DNA of 64,000 nucleotides from Aliiglaciecola sp. M165 (GTDB taxonomy: Bacteria > Pseudomonadota > Gammaproteobacteria > Enterobacterales > Alteromonadaceae): assembly GCF_007197995.1 (NCBI RefSeq), contig NZ_VKKH01000002.1, forward strand, positions 620,001 through 684,000, written 5' to 3'. Both the position numbers and the translations under genes were made by a program. Numbering within the stretch: position 1 is the first letter of the stretch; the number at the start of each line of letters is the position of its first letter. The notes under the pieces are model-generated. The model saw only the letters and a program-made list of their open reading frames with translations. It searched no databases and was not told the DNA's origin. Below are positions 1 to 8,693 of the stretch, piece by piece.

Positions 1-522
1 ATCTGGAATGGGAAAATGTTGAATGTGGGCTTTAATTTGTTTGATGTCATCTCGCGCAGATTCACTGCCCATTGCCTGAATTGCCATAAAACGATCCAAG
101 GTTTTACTGAAATCTTGCTCTAGTTGCCGCTCAAAAGTTTCTAGTACAACTTTTCTAATCCCCGGCCAATCTTCTGATTGTGAAAACTTTGGGGTGCTTG
201 CCACTAACATTAGCCTGTCTAGACACTCACAATGCTCAATGGCGATTTCCTGTGCCACCAAGCCACCCAATGACCAACCCAATAAACTGCACTTGTCTGG
301 CATTACGGCCAATACCATACTTGCGATAGATTCCAGGGTGTAATCCTTAGGCATATTGGCCGCATTTCGGCCAAAGCCCGGTAAATCTATCATGGTGATC
401 CTGAAGTGCTGTTCCAGATAATGGCTGATCGGCTCCCAGACACCACTATTTAGCCCCCAACCGTGCAGCATGACAAGTTCGGGCCCCTGACCTCTAGATT
501 CGGTAAACAATGGAGTATTCAT
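1..522 (-). CDS. bioH: Pimeloyl-[acyl-carrier protein] methyl ester esterase BioH, 3' part beyond window
   Basis: Biotin synthesis esterase that removes the methyl group from pimeloyl-ACP methyl ester in the cytoplasm. Reading from the ATG at 522 gives 174 codons with no stop, so the C-terminal third is outside the window. The alpha/beta-hydrolase features visible are the oxyanion-loop motif LHGWGLN near residue 20 and the nucleophile elbow GWSLGG near residue 83; the catalytic Asp and His would lie beyond the edge. The next gene, gntX, is divergent, with 28 bases between the two starts. The bioH-gntX-nfuA neighbourhood is familiar from E. coli, which supports the name. Another small alpha/beta hydrolase cannot be excluded without the C-terminus. 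Confidence 0.85.
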   Translation of the reverse strand, partial: MNTPLFTESRGQGPELVMLHGWGLNSGVWEPISHYLEQHFRITMIDLPGFGRNAANMPKDYTLESIASMVLAVMPDKCSLLGWSLGGLVAQEIAIEHCECLDRLMLVASTPKFSQSEDWPGIRKVVLETFERQLEQDFSKTLDRFMAIQAMGSESARDDIKQIKAHIQHFPIPD

Positions 523-550
523 CAACGCCTATTTAAGAAAGGAAACAAGG

Positions 551-1240
551 ATGTTTAATGGTATCAAAGGATGGTTTGGCTGGTTAGCAATAAATCAACA
601 ATGTGTTTTGTGTCATCAACTGAGCAAGGCATTAGTTTGCCCGTATTGTTTTGCTGACCTGCCACGATTCAATATGCAGAATGAGGCGCAAAATTTGTTA
701 TGTAATCCTAAAATTTTGCGCGAGTTAAAGGTGATTAATTTTGACCGTCTGTTTGCCATGTCTGAATATCAGTGGCCGTATTCTTACCTGCTCTCGGGAC
801 TGAAATTCAACCGCAAAGTCGTTTTTGCTCAGGCGCTATCAGAACTATTTTGTCACTTGGAGTTAGCGCATACGGATTTACCTAAGGCACTGGTACCAAT
901 CCCGCTTCATCCCTCACGAATGGCCTCGCGAAAGTACAATCAGGCAAGTATCATCGGCAAAAATATCGCCAAACATTATTGTCTAAAGTTTTTGCCACAA
1001 ACGCTGCAACGGGTGGTCAACAGCCAAGCACAAACTCGGCTCAACAGCGCCCAAAGAATGAAAAATGCACAAGGCATCTTCACCATGGCGCATGAGCTAG
1101 ATGTTGATCATATCGCTATTTTTGATGATGTGATCACGACAGGGGCGACAGTGGGCGCAGCCGTTGATGCGATAAGAGCACAGTTCCCAGACATCAAGAT
1201 AGATGTCTGGGCACTATGTATCACCCCTGAGCGTCGATAA
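551..1240 (+). CDS. gntX: ComF/GntX family phosphoribosyltransferase-like protein
   Basis: A 229-residue ComF-family protein. An N-terminal zinc-ribbon-like pair CxxC...CxxC (C18, C21, C30, C33) is followed by a type I phosphoribosyltransferase fold with the PRPP-binding motif IFDDVITTGAT at residues 190-200. Homologues are tied to DNA uptake (ComF) or, in E. coli, to growth on DNA as a carbon source; the exact reaction is not established. An AAGGAAACAAGG stretch just before the ATG serves as ribosome-binding site. It diverges from bioH, and its last 20 bases overlap the end of the convergent M14 peptidase gene. Function within the family is an inference. Confidence 0.9.
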   Translation: MFNGIKGWFGWLAINQQCVLCHQLSKALVCPYCFADLPRFNMQNEAQNLLCNPKILRELKVINFDRLFAMSEYQWPYSYLLSGLKFNRKVVFAQALSELFCHLELAHTDLPKALVPIPLHPSRMASRKYNQASIIGKNIAKHYCLKFLPQTLQRVVNSQAQTRLNSAQRMKNAQGIFTMAHELDVDHIAIFDDVITTGATVGAAVDAIRAQFPDIKIDVWALCITPERR

Positions 1241-3785
1241 ATGCCGACATAAAAATGGCATTGCTCAGTAAACGGCTGGTGCCGTACCAATATCCTCTGA
1301 AATTTGGGTTTGTTACAAAGCCAATTACTGTGCCTTGTTCAAGACGATGTGCGACGATCGCCGCAGAATCAGCAATAAGATCTTCCATCTCATCTGACGC
1401 ATAGCCTGCCAGCAGCGGCTTTTCGGTAAATTGAGCAACGGTGACAAAGGGTTTTTCGGGCATTAACAATACATCTCCCCGATTTCTAAAGACCGGTAGT
1501 AAAGTGCGTTGGTAACCGTAACCAAGCGGATGACTGGTATCTAGTGTTGTCTCAAAGGCAGCGCCAGCGATACGTTGTTTGGCCGCAAAGGCTTCGCGTT
1601 CAGCGAAGTTTAACGCCTTTCCATCAAATGCATCGTCTATTTCAGATTGCATCATAAAAGTGGCCTTGAGCCATTCTTTTTCGCTAAACCATTTAGTTGC
1701 TGATTGCTGGCCAATCAGTACGCCGCCACTTTTGACCCAATCACCTATTTTCTCCACAGTACTATCGGTGAGAAATGAATAGTCCCCAGACACCCAAATC
1801 ATATGGGTATAGTCTTCAATATTTGTCTGTCCGAGTCGGTCTAAATCAATAATTGATACGGGCATGCCCACGTGGTTATCGAGATAGTGCCATGCTTCGC
1901 CTGCTTCATATTGCGATGTTCCCAAGCCTCCTACAATCATCACTTTAGGTTGTTTTACAGCGGCCATTTTGCTACTACCCAAATCGATGCCTTGTTGGGT
2001 TAAACCTGACTCGATGGTGCGAACCGGGATTGCCATTTCGTTGGACAAAGTCTGTAACTTGGTGCTGAGATTGTCTGGCTGGGTCAAAGCCATCGGAATA
2101 ATTACTGAACCTGCAGAAAAGCTGATTGTGCCTTGGCTGGTTTTAGCAGAAAACGCAGTTTCAGCGATGCGCACCTGAATGTCATTGTCATACAAACGCT
2201 GTAACAGCTTGGGCGCATTGTAGTCCTGCCAATCAAAGCCATAGGCATAGGCATCTGACGTCAATTGGGGTAACTCAGAAGTACGCATCTGTGCAGGTGA
2301 ATCTGAAACAGACAGGCGACGCATGGCGCTTTTGCTCACCGATGCGTACTCAATATTGAAAGCTAAAGCAAGATTCCAGTTAGATACGTCATAAAAAGTG
2401 TTATCTGCAAATCGTTTTCGCGTAGAAAAAATCGATTTGATTAGCCGATACTGAGGTTGATCCAACGGCACAAAAACGCTGTCCACCGCCGAATAAGTGC
2501 GATCATCAATCTTCGCGTCTTTATTTAGAGCGTAAAACTTAATTTGATGCTGTTCGAGAATACGCTTCAATTGATTGAAACGGCTATGATCTTTTGCTTC
2601 GTTAAGAAGATAACCTCGAATATCATCATTTTTAGCCAATTCTTTGGCTTGATTAACAAAGTCAGCCTTGAAGCTAAGTAATTCAGACTTATTGGCCAAC
2701 GCACCTTTGAAGGTAGATAAAGAAGTTGTTACTTGGTTTTGAATAGTGTCAGGAAACGAGAGTTGACCATTTCGCGTATCTTGAAGGTGGCCTCGACTAC
2801 TGGCCTGTTCAAACAAGATCCCTATGGTGCCATGGGCGTCAGGGTAAGTAGAACCTTTACCGTAATAGAAATCATCAAACGACTCTTGGGTAAAGTACAG
2901 TTCTTTATTGGCGTCCAATGCAGCCGCATGGAAATCGCCCAAGGCTTCGGTCAATCTGACATTTTGATCTGGCGTCCAAGGGTTCTTACGTGATGGGATG
3001 CCGGGCTGAAAAAAGTAGGTGCTGTTAGGACCCATTTCATGGAAATCGGTTAACACATGAGGGCGCCATTTATGGAACTGTTCAATTCTGGCTCTTGATT
3101 CAGGGTGAGTTAGCAACAACCAATCGCGGTTTAAGTCAAACCAGTAGTGATTGGTACGGCCGCTTGGCCAACGTTGGCGATGTTCACGGTTGTTCGGATC
3201 GGCAACAAGGTTTTGGCTTTTGTGCATGTTTGCCCACTGCGCAAAACGGGATAATCCATCGGGATTCAATGAAGGATCGAGTAAAACGACATTGTTATTG
3301 AGCAATTTATCAACTTCATCTCCTTGGCCAGCTGCTAAGTAGTAAGCGATAAGTAGCGCGGCATTTGCGCCTGAGGGTTCGTCACCATGCACGCTATATC
3401 CCATGTAAAAAACGAGAGGATCAGAGTCATTGGTCTTGCGTCCGGTTTGCACTTTTTGTAGGTGTGCTTGTTGGATGTTCTCAATGTTTTGCTGATTGGT
3501 TGGCGAGGTAATCGTCAGCAACACAAGCTTTCTATTTTCATGGGTGCGCCCTGTCTCCAGAATGGTGATACGATCAGAGCGTTCAGCCAAAACTTCCATA
3601 TAACGAACGAGTTGGTCATGCCTTACGTGCCATTGACCAACTGGGGCCCCGAGAATATCAGCAGGCTTTGGGATTGAGGGGTCGTATTTAATGGAGCTAG
3701 GCAAATAATCCAAATCGGACTTTGAAAATGCACTAAAATGGGCAATCAATAAAAAGATAGCCAAGCTGGTTCGCAGTATTCTCAT
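1221..3785 (-). CDS. M14 family zinc carboxypeptidase, exported
   Basis: An 854-residue secreted metallopeptidase. The first about 21 residues form a Sec signal peptide (MRILRTSLAI, then a hydrophobic core ending near FSAFS). The M14 zinc ligands are visible as HGDE (H133, E136), preceded by MGYSVHGDEPSG, with substrate-region motifs NHYWFDLNRDW and DFHEMGPN downstream. Such large M14 proteins are common in Alteromonadales and probably degrade peptides in the periplasm or outside the cell. The C-terminal half (after about residue 450) carries no motif I recognise beyond a possible class I glutamine-amidotransferase-like fold around VMIVGGLGTS. The gene sits between gntX and nfuA on the opposite strand, interrupting the E. 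coli order, and its stop overlaps gntX by 20 bases. Confidence 0.9.
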   Translation of the reverse strand: MRILRTSLAIFLLIAHFSAFSKSDLDYLPSSIKYDPSIPKPADILGAPVGQWHVRHDQLVRYMEVLAERSDRITILETGRTHENRKLVLLTITSPTNQQNIENIQQAHLQKVQTGRKTNDSDPLVFYMGYSVHGDEPSGANAALLIAYYLAAGQGDEVDKLLNNNVVLLDPSLNPDGLSRFAQWANMHKSQNLVADPNNREHRQRWPSGRTNHYWFDLNRDWLLLTHPESRARIEQFHKWRPHVLTDFHEMGPNSTYFFQPGIPSRKNPWTPDQNVRLTEALGDFHAAALDANKELYFTQESFDDFYYGKGSTYPDAHGTIGILFEQASSRGHLQDTRNGQLSFPDTIQNQVTTSLSTFKGALANKSELLSFKADFVNQAKELAKNDDIRGYLLNEAKDHSRFNQLKRILEQHQIKFYALNKDAKIDDRTYSAVDSVFVPLDQPQYRLIKSIFSTRKRFADNTFYDVSNWNLALAFNIEYASVSKSAMRRLSVSDSPAQMRTSELPQLTSDAYAYGFDWQDYNAPKLLQRLYDNDIQVRIAETAFSAKTSQGTISFSAGSVIIPMALTQPDNLSTKLQTLSNEMAIPVRTIESGLTQQGIDLGSSKMAAVKQPKVMIVGGLGTSQYEAGEAWHYLDNHVGMPVSIIDLDRLGQTNIEDYTHMIWVSGDYSFLTDSTVEKIGDWVKSGGVLIGQQSATKWFSEKEWLKATFMMQSEIDDAFDGKALNFAEREAFAAKQRIAGAAFETTLDTSHPLGYGYQRTLLPVFRNRGDVLLMPEKPFVTVAQFTEKPLLAGYASDEMEDLIADSAAIVAHRLEQGTVIGFVTNPNFRGYWYGTSRLLSNAIFMSAFIDAQG

Positions 3786-3931
3786 AGAAAACTCTTTCAG
3801 TCGTTATTGTTATGTCATTTTAATGACCGATAAAAAACTAAATAATTTCACCGGTCTTTTAATTAGAGCGTGTTGGTCTGGTCAGTATGCATGAAATCTT
3901 TGATAGTTAAAAATTTCATAACAGAACCTCA

Positions 3932-3968
3932 TTACTTGAGTGTTTTACTCAAGTATTTCTGGTATATT
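3932..3968 (+). promoter_or_regulatory. IscR type-1-like operator and extended -10 promoter of nfuA
   Basis: Bases 3932-3956 form a near-perfect inverted repeat: TTACTTGAGT, a GTTTT centre, then ACTCAAGTAT. From memory of the IscR type 1 consensus (ATASYYGACT-RWWWY-AGTCRRSTAT) it differs at three of 25 positions. TGGTATATT at 3960-3968 is an extended -10 element, so the palindrome covers the -35 region, a position suited to repression. nfuA starts 34 bases further on. IscR control of nfuA is an inference. Confidence 0.65.
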
Positions 3969-4002
3969 GCGCGGTAATTATTCTGTTAGTCAGGAATGAA
4001 AG

Positions 4003-4581
4003 ATGATTAATATTTCAGAAAGTGCTCAAGCGCACTTCGCAAAATTACTTGAAAAACAAGAGCCTGATACAAACATTCGGGTTTTCGTGGTCAACCCAGG
4101 TACTCCTGGAGCCGAATGTGGTGTGTCTTACTGTCCACCCGACGCAGTAGAACAAACTGATACCGTGCTGGAATTTAACGGATTTGATGCCGTTGTGGAT
4201 CAAGAAAGTGCTCCTTTTTTAGAAGAAGCGGAAATCGATTTTGTCACCGACCAGATGGGCTCTCAACTTACCCTTAAGGCACCTAATGCCAAAGCGCGTA
4301 AAGTGGATGAGGATGCTCCCCTGGCCGAGCGCATCAGCTACATGATTGAAGCGGAGATCAACCCACAACTCGCGAGCCATGGTGGCAAAGTGATGTTGAT
4401 GGAAATCACCGAAGATGGCGAAGCCGTATTGCAATTTGGTGGCGGTTGTAACGGGTGTTCGATGGTTGATGTAACCTTAAAAGATGGTATTGAAAAACAA
4501 ATGCTAGCGGCCTTTGCAGGTGAGCTGACGGGTGTGAAAGATGCAACGGAACATCAGGCTGGGGAACACTCATACTACTGA
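4003..4581 (+). CDS. nfuA: Fe-S biogenesis protein NfuA
   Basis: Scaffold/carrier that receives a 4Fe-4S cluster and delivers it to client enzymes in the cytoplasm, important under oxidative stress or iron limitation. At 192 residues it is the length of E. coli NfuA (191). The N-terminal half (about 1-95) is a degenerate A-type carrier domain, with the C-terminal Nfu domain from about 105 holding the cluster-binding CxxC in [11 protein letters not shown] (C149, C152). The gene follows the IscR-like palindrome at 3932-3956. It reads toward the small membrane gene at 4624, 42 bases away, which may be cotranscribed. Identification is firm. Confidence 0.97.
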   Translation: MINISESAQAHFAKLLEKQEPDTNIRVFVVNPGTPGAECGVSYCPPDAVEQTDTVLEFNGFDAVVDQESAPFLEEAEIDFVTDQMGSQLTLKAPNAKARKVDEDAPLAERISYMIEAEINPQLASHGGKVMLMEITEDGEAVLQFGGGCNGCSMVDVTLKDGIEKQMLAAFAGELTGVKDATEHQAGEHSYY

Positions 4582-4623
4582 TTTGAAGCATACCCTTTGC
4601 CAGTCATAAACCAGAGGCAGTAG

Positions 4624-4902
4624 ATGCTTAAACGTTGGTTTTACAAGTTGGGCAGTGATCCTGCCAAAAGCTGGGCCGATTTCAAAATCGGCCTTTTTGT
4701 TTTTTGTGTTGGCGTTGTGTTTATTTTACTTGGTGCAAAATATTGGGCGCTTCTGCAAGTTCCTGGCTTATTGATCCTTGCGGGAGGTTTTGTCTTTGCC
4801 GCCAAAGGCTACTTGGGTATTTTCGCTAACCGCTTCTCACAAACTCTCAGTCAGTTAAGCGATGCAGGCGAAAAAGATAGAAATAGTAACCACCAAGATT
4901 AA
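4624..4902 (+). CDS. Small membrane protein of unknown function
   Basis: A 92-residue protein with two adjacent hydrophobic segments (about residues 22-42, IGLFVFCVGVVFILLGAKYW, and about 48-68) and polar ends, so probably an inner-membrane hairpin. I do not recognise a family. An AGAGGCAGTAG stretch before the ATG gives a plausible ribosome-binding site. It lies 42 bases after nfuA on the same strand and its last 56 bases overlap the convergent MATE gene. The overlap is in the low-complexity C-terminal tail (DAGEKDRNSNHQD). Position suggests an operon with nfuA, but no functional link can be claimed. Confidence 0.65.
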   Translation: MLKRWFYKLGSDPAKSWADFKIGLFVFCVGVVFILLGAKYWALLQVPGLLILAGGFVFAAKGYLGIFANRFSQTLSQLSDAGEKDRNSNHQD

Positions 4903-6202
4903 CTCCCCGCGCAGCCATAAAACTCAAAAGCGCGATCCAAAGCCCCCAATTTTGCCAATCAGACAATATCCACCAGGCTGGAAAAAATATTAAACCAGCA
5001 CTGATTATCATGCTGTTTTGCATAGCTTTTGCCCGGGTTAATCCAATAAATACACCATCAAATAAGAAGCACCAATGGGCAATTAACGGCAATAGCCAGA
5101 CAATCACCAAAAACTCCTCGGCCGCAGTTTTTAATGTTTCCTGGTCGGTAAGCAGTCCAATGATCGGTTGGCCAAATACAAAAAACACTAGGCCGTAGCC
5201 GATAGCAAAGATGCTCGACCAGAATAGGCCCAGCTTTACAAAATAATTCAGCAGTTTTGGATTTTCAGCTCCTTTGGCTTCTCCTACTTTTGCCTCAACG
5301 CCAAAAGCAACCGCATCAAGACCAAGTGAAATTAAGACAAAAAACTGCATTAATATCGCATTGATAGCAGCAGTTTGTTGGCCTAGGCGTAAGCCTTGAA
5401 AAGTCATAAAAACCAAACAGGCTTGTAACGCCAAATTTCGGATAAGAATTGAGCTGTTGAGTTTTGACATATTTTTCAACGCTGACAATCCGAGCCAAGA
5501 AAGTTGTAATCTCGACAACCCGCTGGCGTATATACAACAGAAACTGCTAACCAGAATGAAATACTCGGCAATGATACTTGCCGCAGCCACACCTTTAACG
5601 TCCCAACCAAACCCAAAAACAAAGAGTAGGTTCAGTCCTACATTAAGGAGATTTGCGATAATCTGGATCAGCATCACCACCTTTGCTTTTTGCTGCCCTA
5701 GCAGCCAACCCACTAAAGCCAGATTAATCAGAGCAGCTGGCGCTCCCCAAATTCTTATTCCAAAGTAATCAATAATGACACCTTGCACTAGCGGATTAGG
5801 ATTTGAGAACCCCAAGCTAGCTTGCATTAAAAAATCGCCAAAAAGCAGGACCAGAAAACCAATAACGGCGGCACTAAAAACGCTTTGGTATAACACCTGC
5901 GCAGCAGAAAAACCAGATCCTTGACCTTTAGCCTGAGCACTCAACCCTGTTGTAGACATGCGTAAAAAGCCACATATCCAATAGAGTTGTGATAACAGCA
6001 ACGCGGCAAACGAGGCGCCTGCTAAAAAGTGACTGCCCGGCATGTGTCCGAGTACTGCCGTGTCGACAAGCCCAATAAGGGGTGCGGTGATGTGTGCCAA
6101 TAACATCGGCAAAACGATGGCAAGCAGTTGGTTGTGAGGTGCCCATTGCCAAAAACGCAACGCCTGCTTGGAAGGTTGGGGTTGGTTTCCTATTTGCGCC
6201 AA
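4847..6202 (-). CDS. MATE family efflux transporter, DinF-like
   Basis: A 451-residue multidrug and toxin extrusion protein, expected to export organic cations or other toxic compounds by Na+ or H+ antiport. About 12 hydrophobic segments are visible, and the N-terminal IVLPMLLAHITAPLIGLVDT pattern is typical of MATE/DinF proteins. The reading frame opens with TTG at 6202; no in-frame ATG, GTG or TTG lies between it and an upstream stop at 6218-6220. In E. coli dinF follows lexA, but here lexA is 14 kb away. It is divergent from the deacetylase gene, with 29 bases between starts. Calling it DinF itself would be going further than the sequence allows. Confidence 0.9.
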   Translation of the reverse strand: MAQIGNQPQPSKQALRFWQWAPHNQLLAIVLPMLLAHITAPLIGLVDTAVLGHMPGSHFLAGASFAALLLSQLYWICGFLRMSTTGLSAQAKGQGSGFSAAQVLYQSVFSAAVIGFLVLLFGDFLMQASLGFSNPNPLVQGVIIDYFGIRIWGAPAALINLALVGWLLGQQKAKVVMLIQIIANLLNVGLNLLFVFGFGWDVKGVAAASIIAEYFILVSSFCCIYASGLSRLQLSWLGLSALKNMSKLNSSILIRNLALQACLVFMTFQGLRLGQQTAAINAILMQFFVLISLGLDAVAFGVEAKVGEAKGAENPKLLNYFVKLGLFWSSIFAIGYGLVFFVFGQPIIGLLTDQETLKTAAEEFLVIVWLLPLIAHWCFLFDGVFIGLTRAKAMQNSMIISAGLIFFPAWWILSDWQNWGLWIALLSFMAARGVNLGGYYFYLFRLHRLTD

Positions 6203-6231
6203 TGCTACTATCCAGAGTCAGTTTCAATGAG

Positions 6232-7299
6232 ATGTTTCGAATGCATTATTTCATTTTTTCAGTTGTATTTTTGGCCTTATTTTCAACTTTAGCTGGTGCA
6301 AAGCCCAACGTCGGTCATGGGGTCATTTTGATGTACCACCATGTGAGCACCGATACGCCGCCCAGTACCAGTATTAGCCCTGAAAATTTTGCTGAGCACA
6401 TGGCCTATTTGGCAAAAAATCATACAGTGATCAGCTTGCAGCGATTAATGCAAAGTGTGTCAGCAGAGGCAACTGCGAAACAGAAGCTGCCGGACAATGC
6501 TGTGGTTATCACCTTTGATGATGGTTACGACAATATCGCATTAAATGCTCATCCCATTATTAAACAATATGGATTTCCTTATACGATTTTTATTAATCCG
6601 GATTTGATCGGTGTGCAGCCTCGGCAATTGAGTTGGCAACAGGTTCGACAATTACAATCCGAAGGTGTCAGCTTTGCCAATCATTCCAGCGTGCACAATC
6701 ATCTTTTGACCGGCTCTGACCAACCAAAATGGCTGGAAAACACCTTAGCGGACATCTCAAAAGCTGAAAAACGACTCAAAAAAGAGACTGGCCAAAGTCT
6801 CAAATATGTAGCCTACCCCTATGGCGAATTTAATTATCAACTAAAAACAGCTTTGCGAGAAAAAGGATATATTGGATTTGGTCAACATTCAGGGGCGGTA
6901 TCAACAACCAGTGACTTTGGTGCGCTGCCACGATTCCCCGCTGCGGGCATTTATGCAAATCTCAATACACTAAAAGTGAAGCTCAATAGCTTGGCGATGC
7001 CAGTAATAGAAATAAGCAACGAACAACCTCAACTGAGCTTTGAAGACAGACAACCCGAACAAATATTAACTCTGGATTTGTCCGATATGCTAAAACAACA
7101 AGTGTCTTGTTTTTACAAGGGAGATTCGATGATACTAGCATGGCAAGAGAATCGTGTAGATATCACGGTTCCGGAGGTGTTACCTGTAGGCCGTTCGCGA
7201 GTCAATTGCACAGCACCCAGCATAAGCAAAAAAGGGCGCTTTTATTGGTTCTCCCAACCTTGGTTCGTTCCCACAGAGTCAGGCAATTGGCCTGACTAA
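6232..7299 (+). CDS. Polysaccharide deacetylase (NodB homology), exported
   Basis: A carbohydrate esterase family 4 enzyme that removes N- or O-acetyl groups from a polysaccharide, using a metal. The three NodB motifs are present: TFDDGYDN (motif 1, with the catalytic and metal-binding Asp residues), NHSSVHNH (motif 2, HxxxH metal ligands) and AYPYGEFN (motif 3). I place the start at 6232; the frame is open further upstream, but that part would run antisense through the MATE gene. From 6232 or the ATG at 6241 the product begins with a signal peptide (FIFSVVFLALFSTLAGA). The C-terminal 90 residues look like a small beta domain. Substrate is unknown; lipo- or exopolysaccharide modification is possible. 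The GNAT gene follows after 16 bases. Confidence 0.9.
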   Translation: MFRMHYFIFSVVFLALFSTLAGAKPNVGHGVILMYHHVSTDTPPSTSISPENFAEHMAYLAKNHTVISLQRLMQSVSAEATAKQKLPDNAVVITFDDGYDNIALNAHPIIKQYGFPYTIFINPDLIGVQPRQLSWQQVRQLQSEGVSFANHSSVHNHLLTGSDQPKWLENTLADISKAEKRLKKETGQSLKYVAYPYGEFNYQLKTALREKGYIGFGQHSGAVSTTSDFGALPRFPAAGIYANLNTLKVKLNSLAMPVIEISNEQPQLSFEDRQPEQILTLDLSDMLKQQVSCFYKGDSMILAWQENRVDITVPEVLPVGRSRVNCTAPSISKKGRFYWFSQPWFVPTESGNWPD

Positions 7300-7315
7300 A
7301 ACAAGGAGGTTATTA

Positions 7316-7795
7316 ATGTCGATTGACCTTGAATTGAGGTTAGAGCAGCCGGTCAGCCAAGCCGTGAAAGAGATTTTACAGGCGCATCATCAAGAAATGT
7401 TTAAGCATTCTCCACCAGAAAGTGTGCATGCACTGGATCAAAGCCAGTTTCACGCTGAAAATATACGCTTTTATAGTGCATGGCAGGGTGCCCGTTTGGC
7501 CGGTTGTGGCGCGCTAAAATCACTGGATACATCACACGTCGAAATCAAATCGATGCGCACTGCGCCGGCTTTTTTACGACAAGGCGTCGCAGCAAAAATA
7601 CTATCGCACCTGCTGGAACAAGCAAAAAAAGAAGGGTATAGCCAGATTAGCCTGGAAACGGGCACAATGGATTTTTTTAAGCCTGCGCGTTTATTGTATA
7701 AACGCTTTGGATTTGCAGAATGCCCGCCTTTTGCTGACTATTTTGACGACCCTCACAGCGTCTGCATGACAAAAATGCTCGTCAACACGCCCTAA
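7316..7795 (+). CDS. GNAT family N-acetyltransferase
   Basis: A 159-residue acetyl-CoA-dependent acetyltransferase. The acetyl-CoA-binding loop is RTAPAFLRQGVAAKIL around residues 82-97 (R/QxxGxA pattern), followed by LYKRFGFAECPPFADY near the C-terminus, which is typical of YsnE/PhnO-like members. Substrate unknown. A strong ribosome-binding site (AAGGAGG at 7303-7309) precedes the ATG, and the gene is only 16 bases behind the polysaccharide deacetylase, so the two are probably one operon. Its last four bases overlap the convergent dienelactone hydrolase gene. Confidence 0.9.
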   Translation: MSIDLELRLEQPVSQAVKEILQAHHQEMFKHSPPESVHALDQSQFHAENIRFYSAWQGARLAGCGALKSLDTSHVEIKSMRTAPAFLRQGVAAKILSHLLEQAKKEGYSQISLETGTMDFFKPARLLYKRFGFAECPPFADYFDDPHSVCMTKMLVNTP

Positions 7796-8682
7796 CTAAC
7801 CCCACGCAAATATTCATCAAAAAACGCTAGGGTTCGTTGCCAAGCCAATTCCGCTGCCGTTTGATCATAGCGACTTGTGGAATCATTATGAAAGCCGTGG
7901 TTTACCCCCTCGTACCTATGCACTGCATAGTTGGCACTATTGGCTTTTAGCACTTGCTCATATTCAGGCCAGGTGGCATTAATTCGCTTGTCTAAGCCAG
8001 CCAGTTGCACCAGTAATGGCCCTTTAACCTTATCGACGATATCAGGCTTCGGCGGCGAGCCATAAAAGGGTACAGCGGCATCGATGGTATCCGGCAAGGT
8101 AGCGGCTAGCATGTTGCTGATATAACCGCCAAAACAGAACCCAACCACACCAAGCTTGCCTGAGATCTTATCATGTTGCTTAAGAAAGTTAGCGGCTGAA
8201 ATAAAATCTTGCTCAATTTTGTCTCGTGACATTTCCCGCTGCATTTTTCTGCCTGCATCGTCATTTCCGGGGTAACCACCAACTGGAAACAACGCATCCG
8301 GAGCAAAGGCGACATAACCAGATTTAGCCAAGCGCCTTGCAACATCTTTAATGTACGGATTTAACCCTCGATTTTCATGCACAACCAATACGCCAGCAGT
8401 TTTATCATCGGTTGTTTTTGGCATGACTAAATAACCTTTGCCTCGCTGGTGACCGTTTGGCGAATCAAATTCGGCATAACTCGCTACAATATCTGGATCA
8501 TTAAACGACACTTGTTCAGCTTTAGCGTAGTTTGGCGTTAGCCCGGCAGCGATAGCTGAAATTGATAAGCTTGTCACGGCAAGTGATGAAAGGCGACTAA
8601 TAAACGTGCGTCGATCGATATCACCATGTGCATATTCGTCATACCAGTCAAACGCTTGTTGGGGGATGTGTGGCTTTGACAT
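7792..8682 (-). CDS. Dienelactone hydrolase family protein with Tat-type signal
   Basis: A 296-residue alpha/beta hydrolase of the dienelactone hydrolase family (YghX-like). The cysteine nucleophile sits in GFCFGG (GxCxGG), with the His in GVNHGFHND near the C-terminus and an Asp in AGLDKRIN. The N-terminus has about 20 polar residues, then RRTFISRLSSLAV and a hydrophobic stretch ending in AKA: a twin-arginine (Tat) signal peptide, so export in folded form is likely. The natural substrate is unknown. GGAG lies upstream of the ATG. The DUF533 gene lies 11 bases upstream in the same direction, suggesting a two-gene operon. Confidence 0.88.
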   Translation of the reverse strand: MSKPHIPQQAFDWYDEYAHGDIDRRTFISRLSSLAVTSLSISAIAAGLTPNYAKAEQVSFNDPDIVASYAEFDSPNGHQRGKGYLVMPKTTDDKTAGVLVVHENRGLNPYIKDVARRLAKSGYVAFAPDALFPVGGYPGNDDAGRKMQREMSRDKIEQDFISAANFLKQHDKISGKLGVVGFCFGGYISNMLAATLPDTIDAAVPFYGSPPKPDIVDKVKGPLLVQLAGLDKRINATWPEYEQVLKANSANYAVHRYEGVNHGFHNDSTSRYDQTAAELAWQRTLAFFDEYLRGVS

Positions 8683-8693
8683 TGAGTAAGCTC

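Noticed and set aside
6094-6231. N-terminal extension of the polysaccharide deacetylase frame
   Set aside because: It would run antisense through the MATE start, has no ribosome-binding site, and a proper signal peptide begins at 6232 or 6241.
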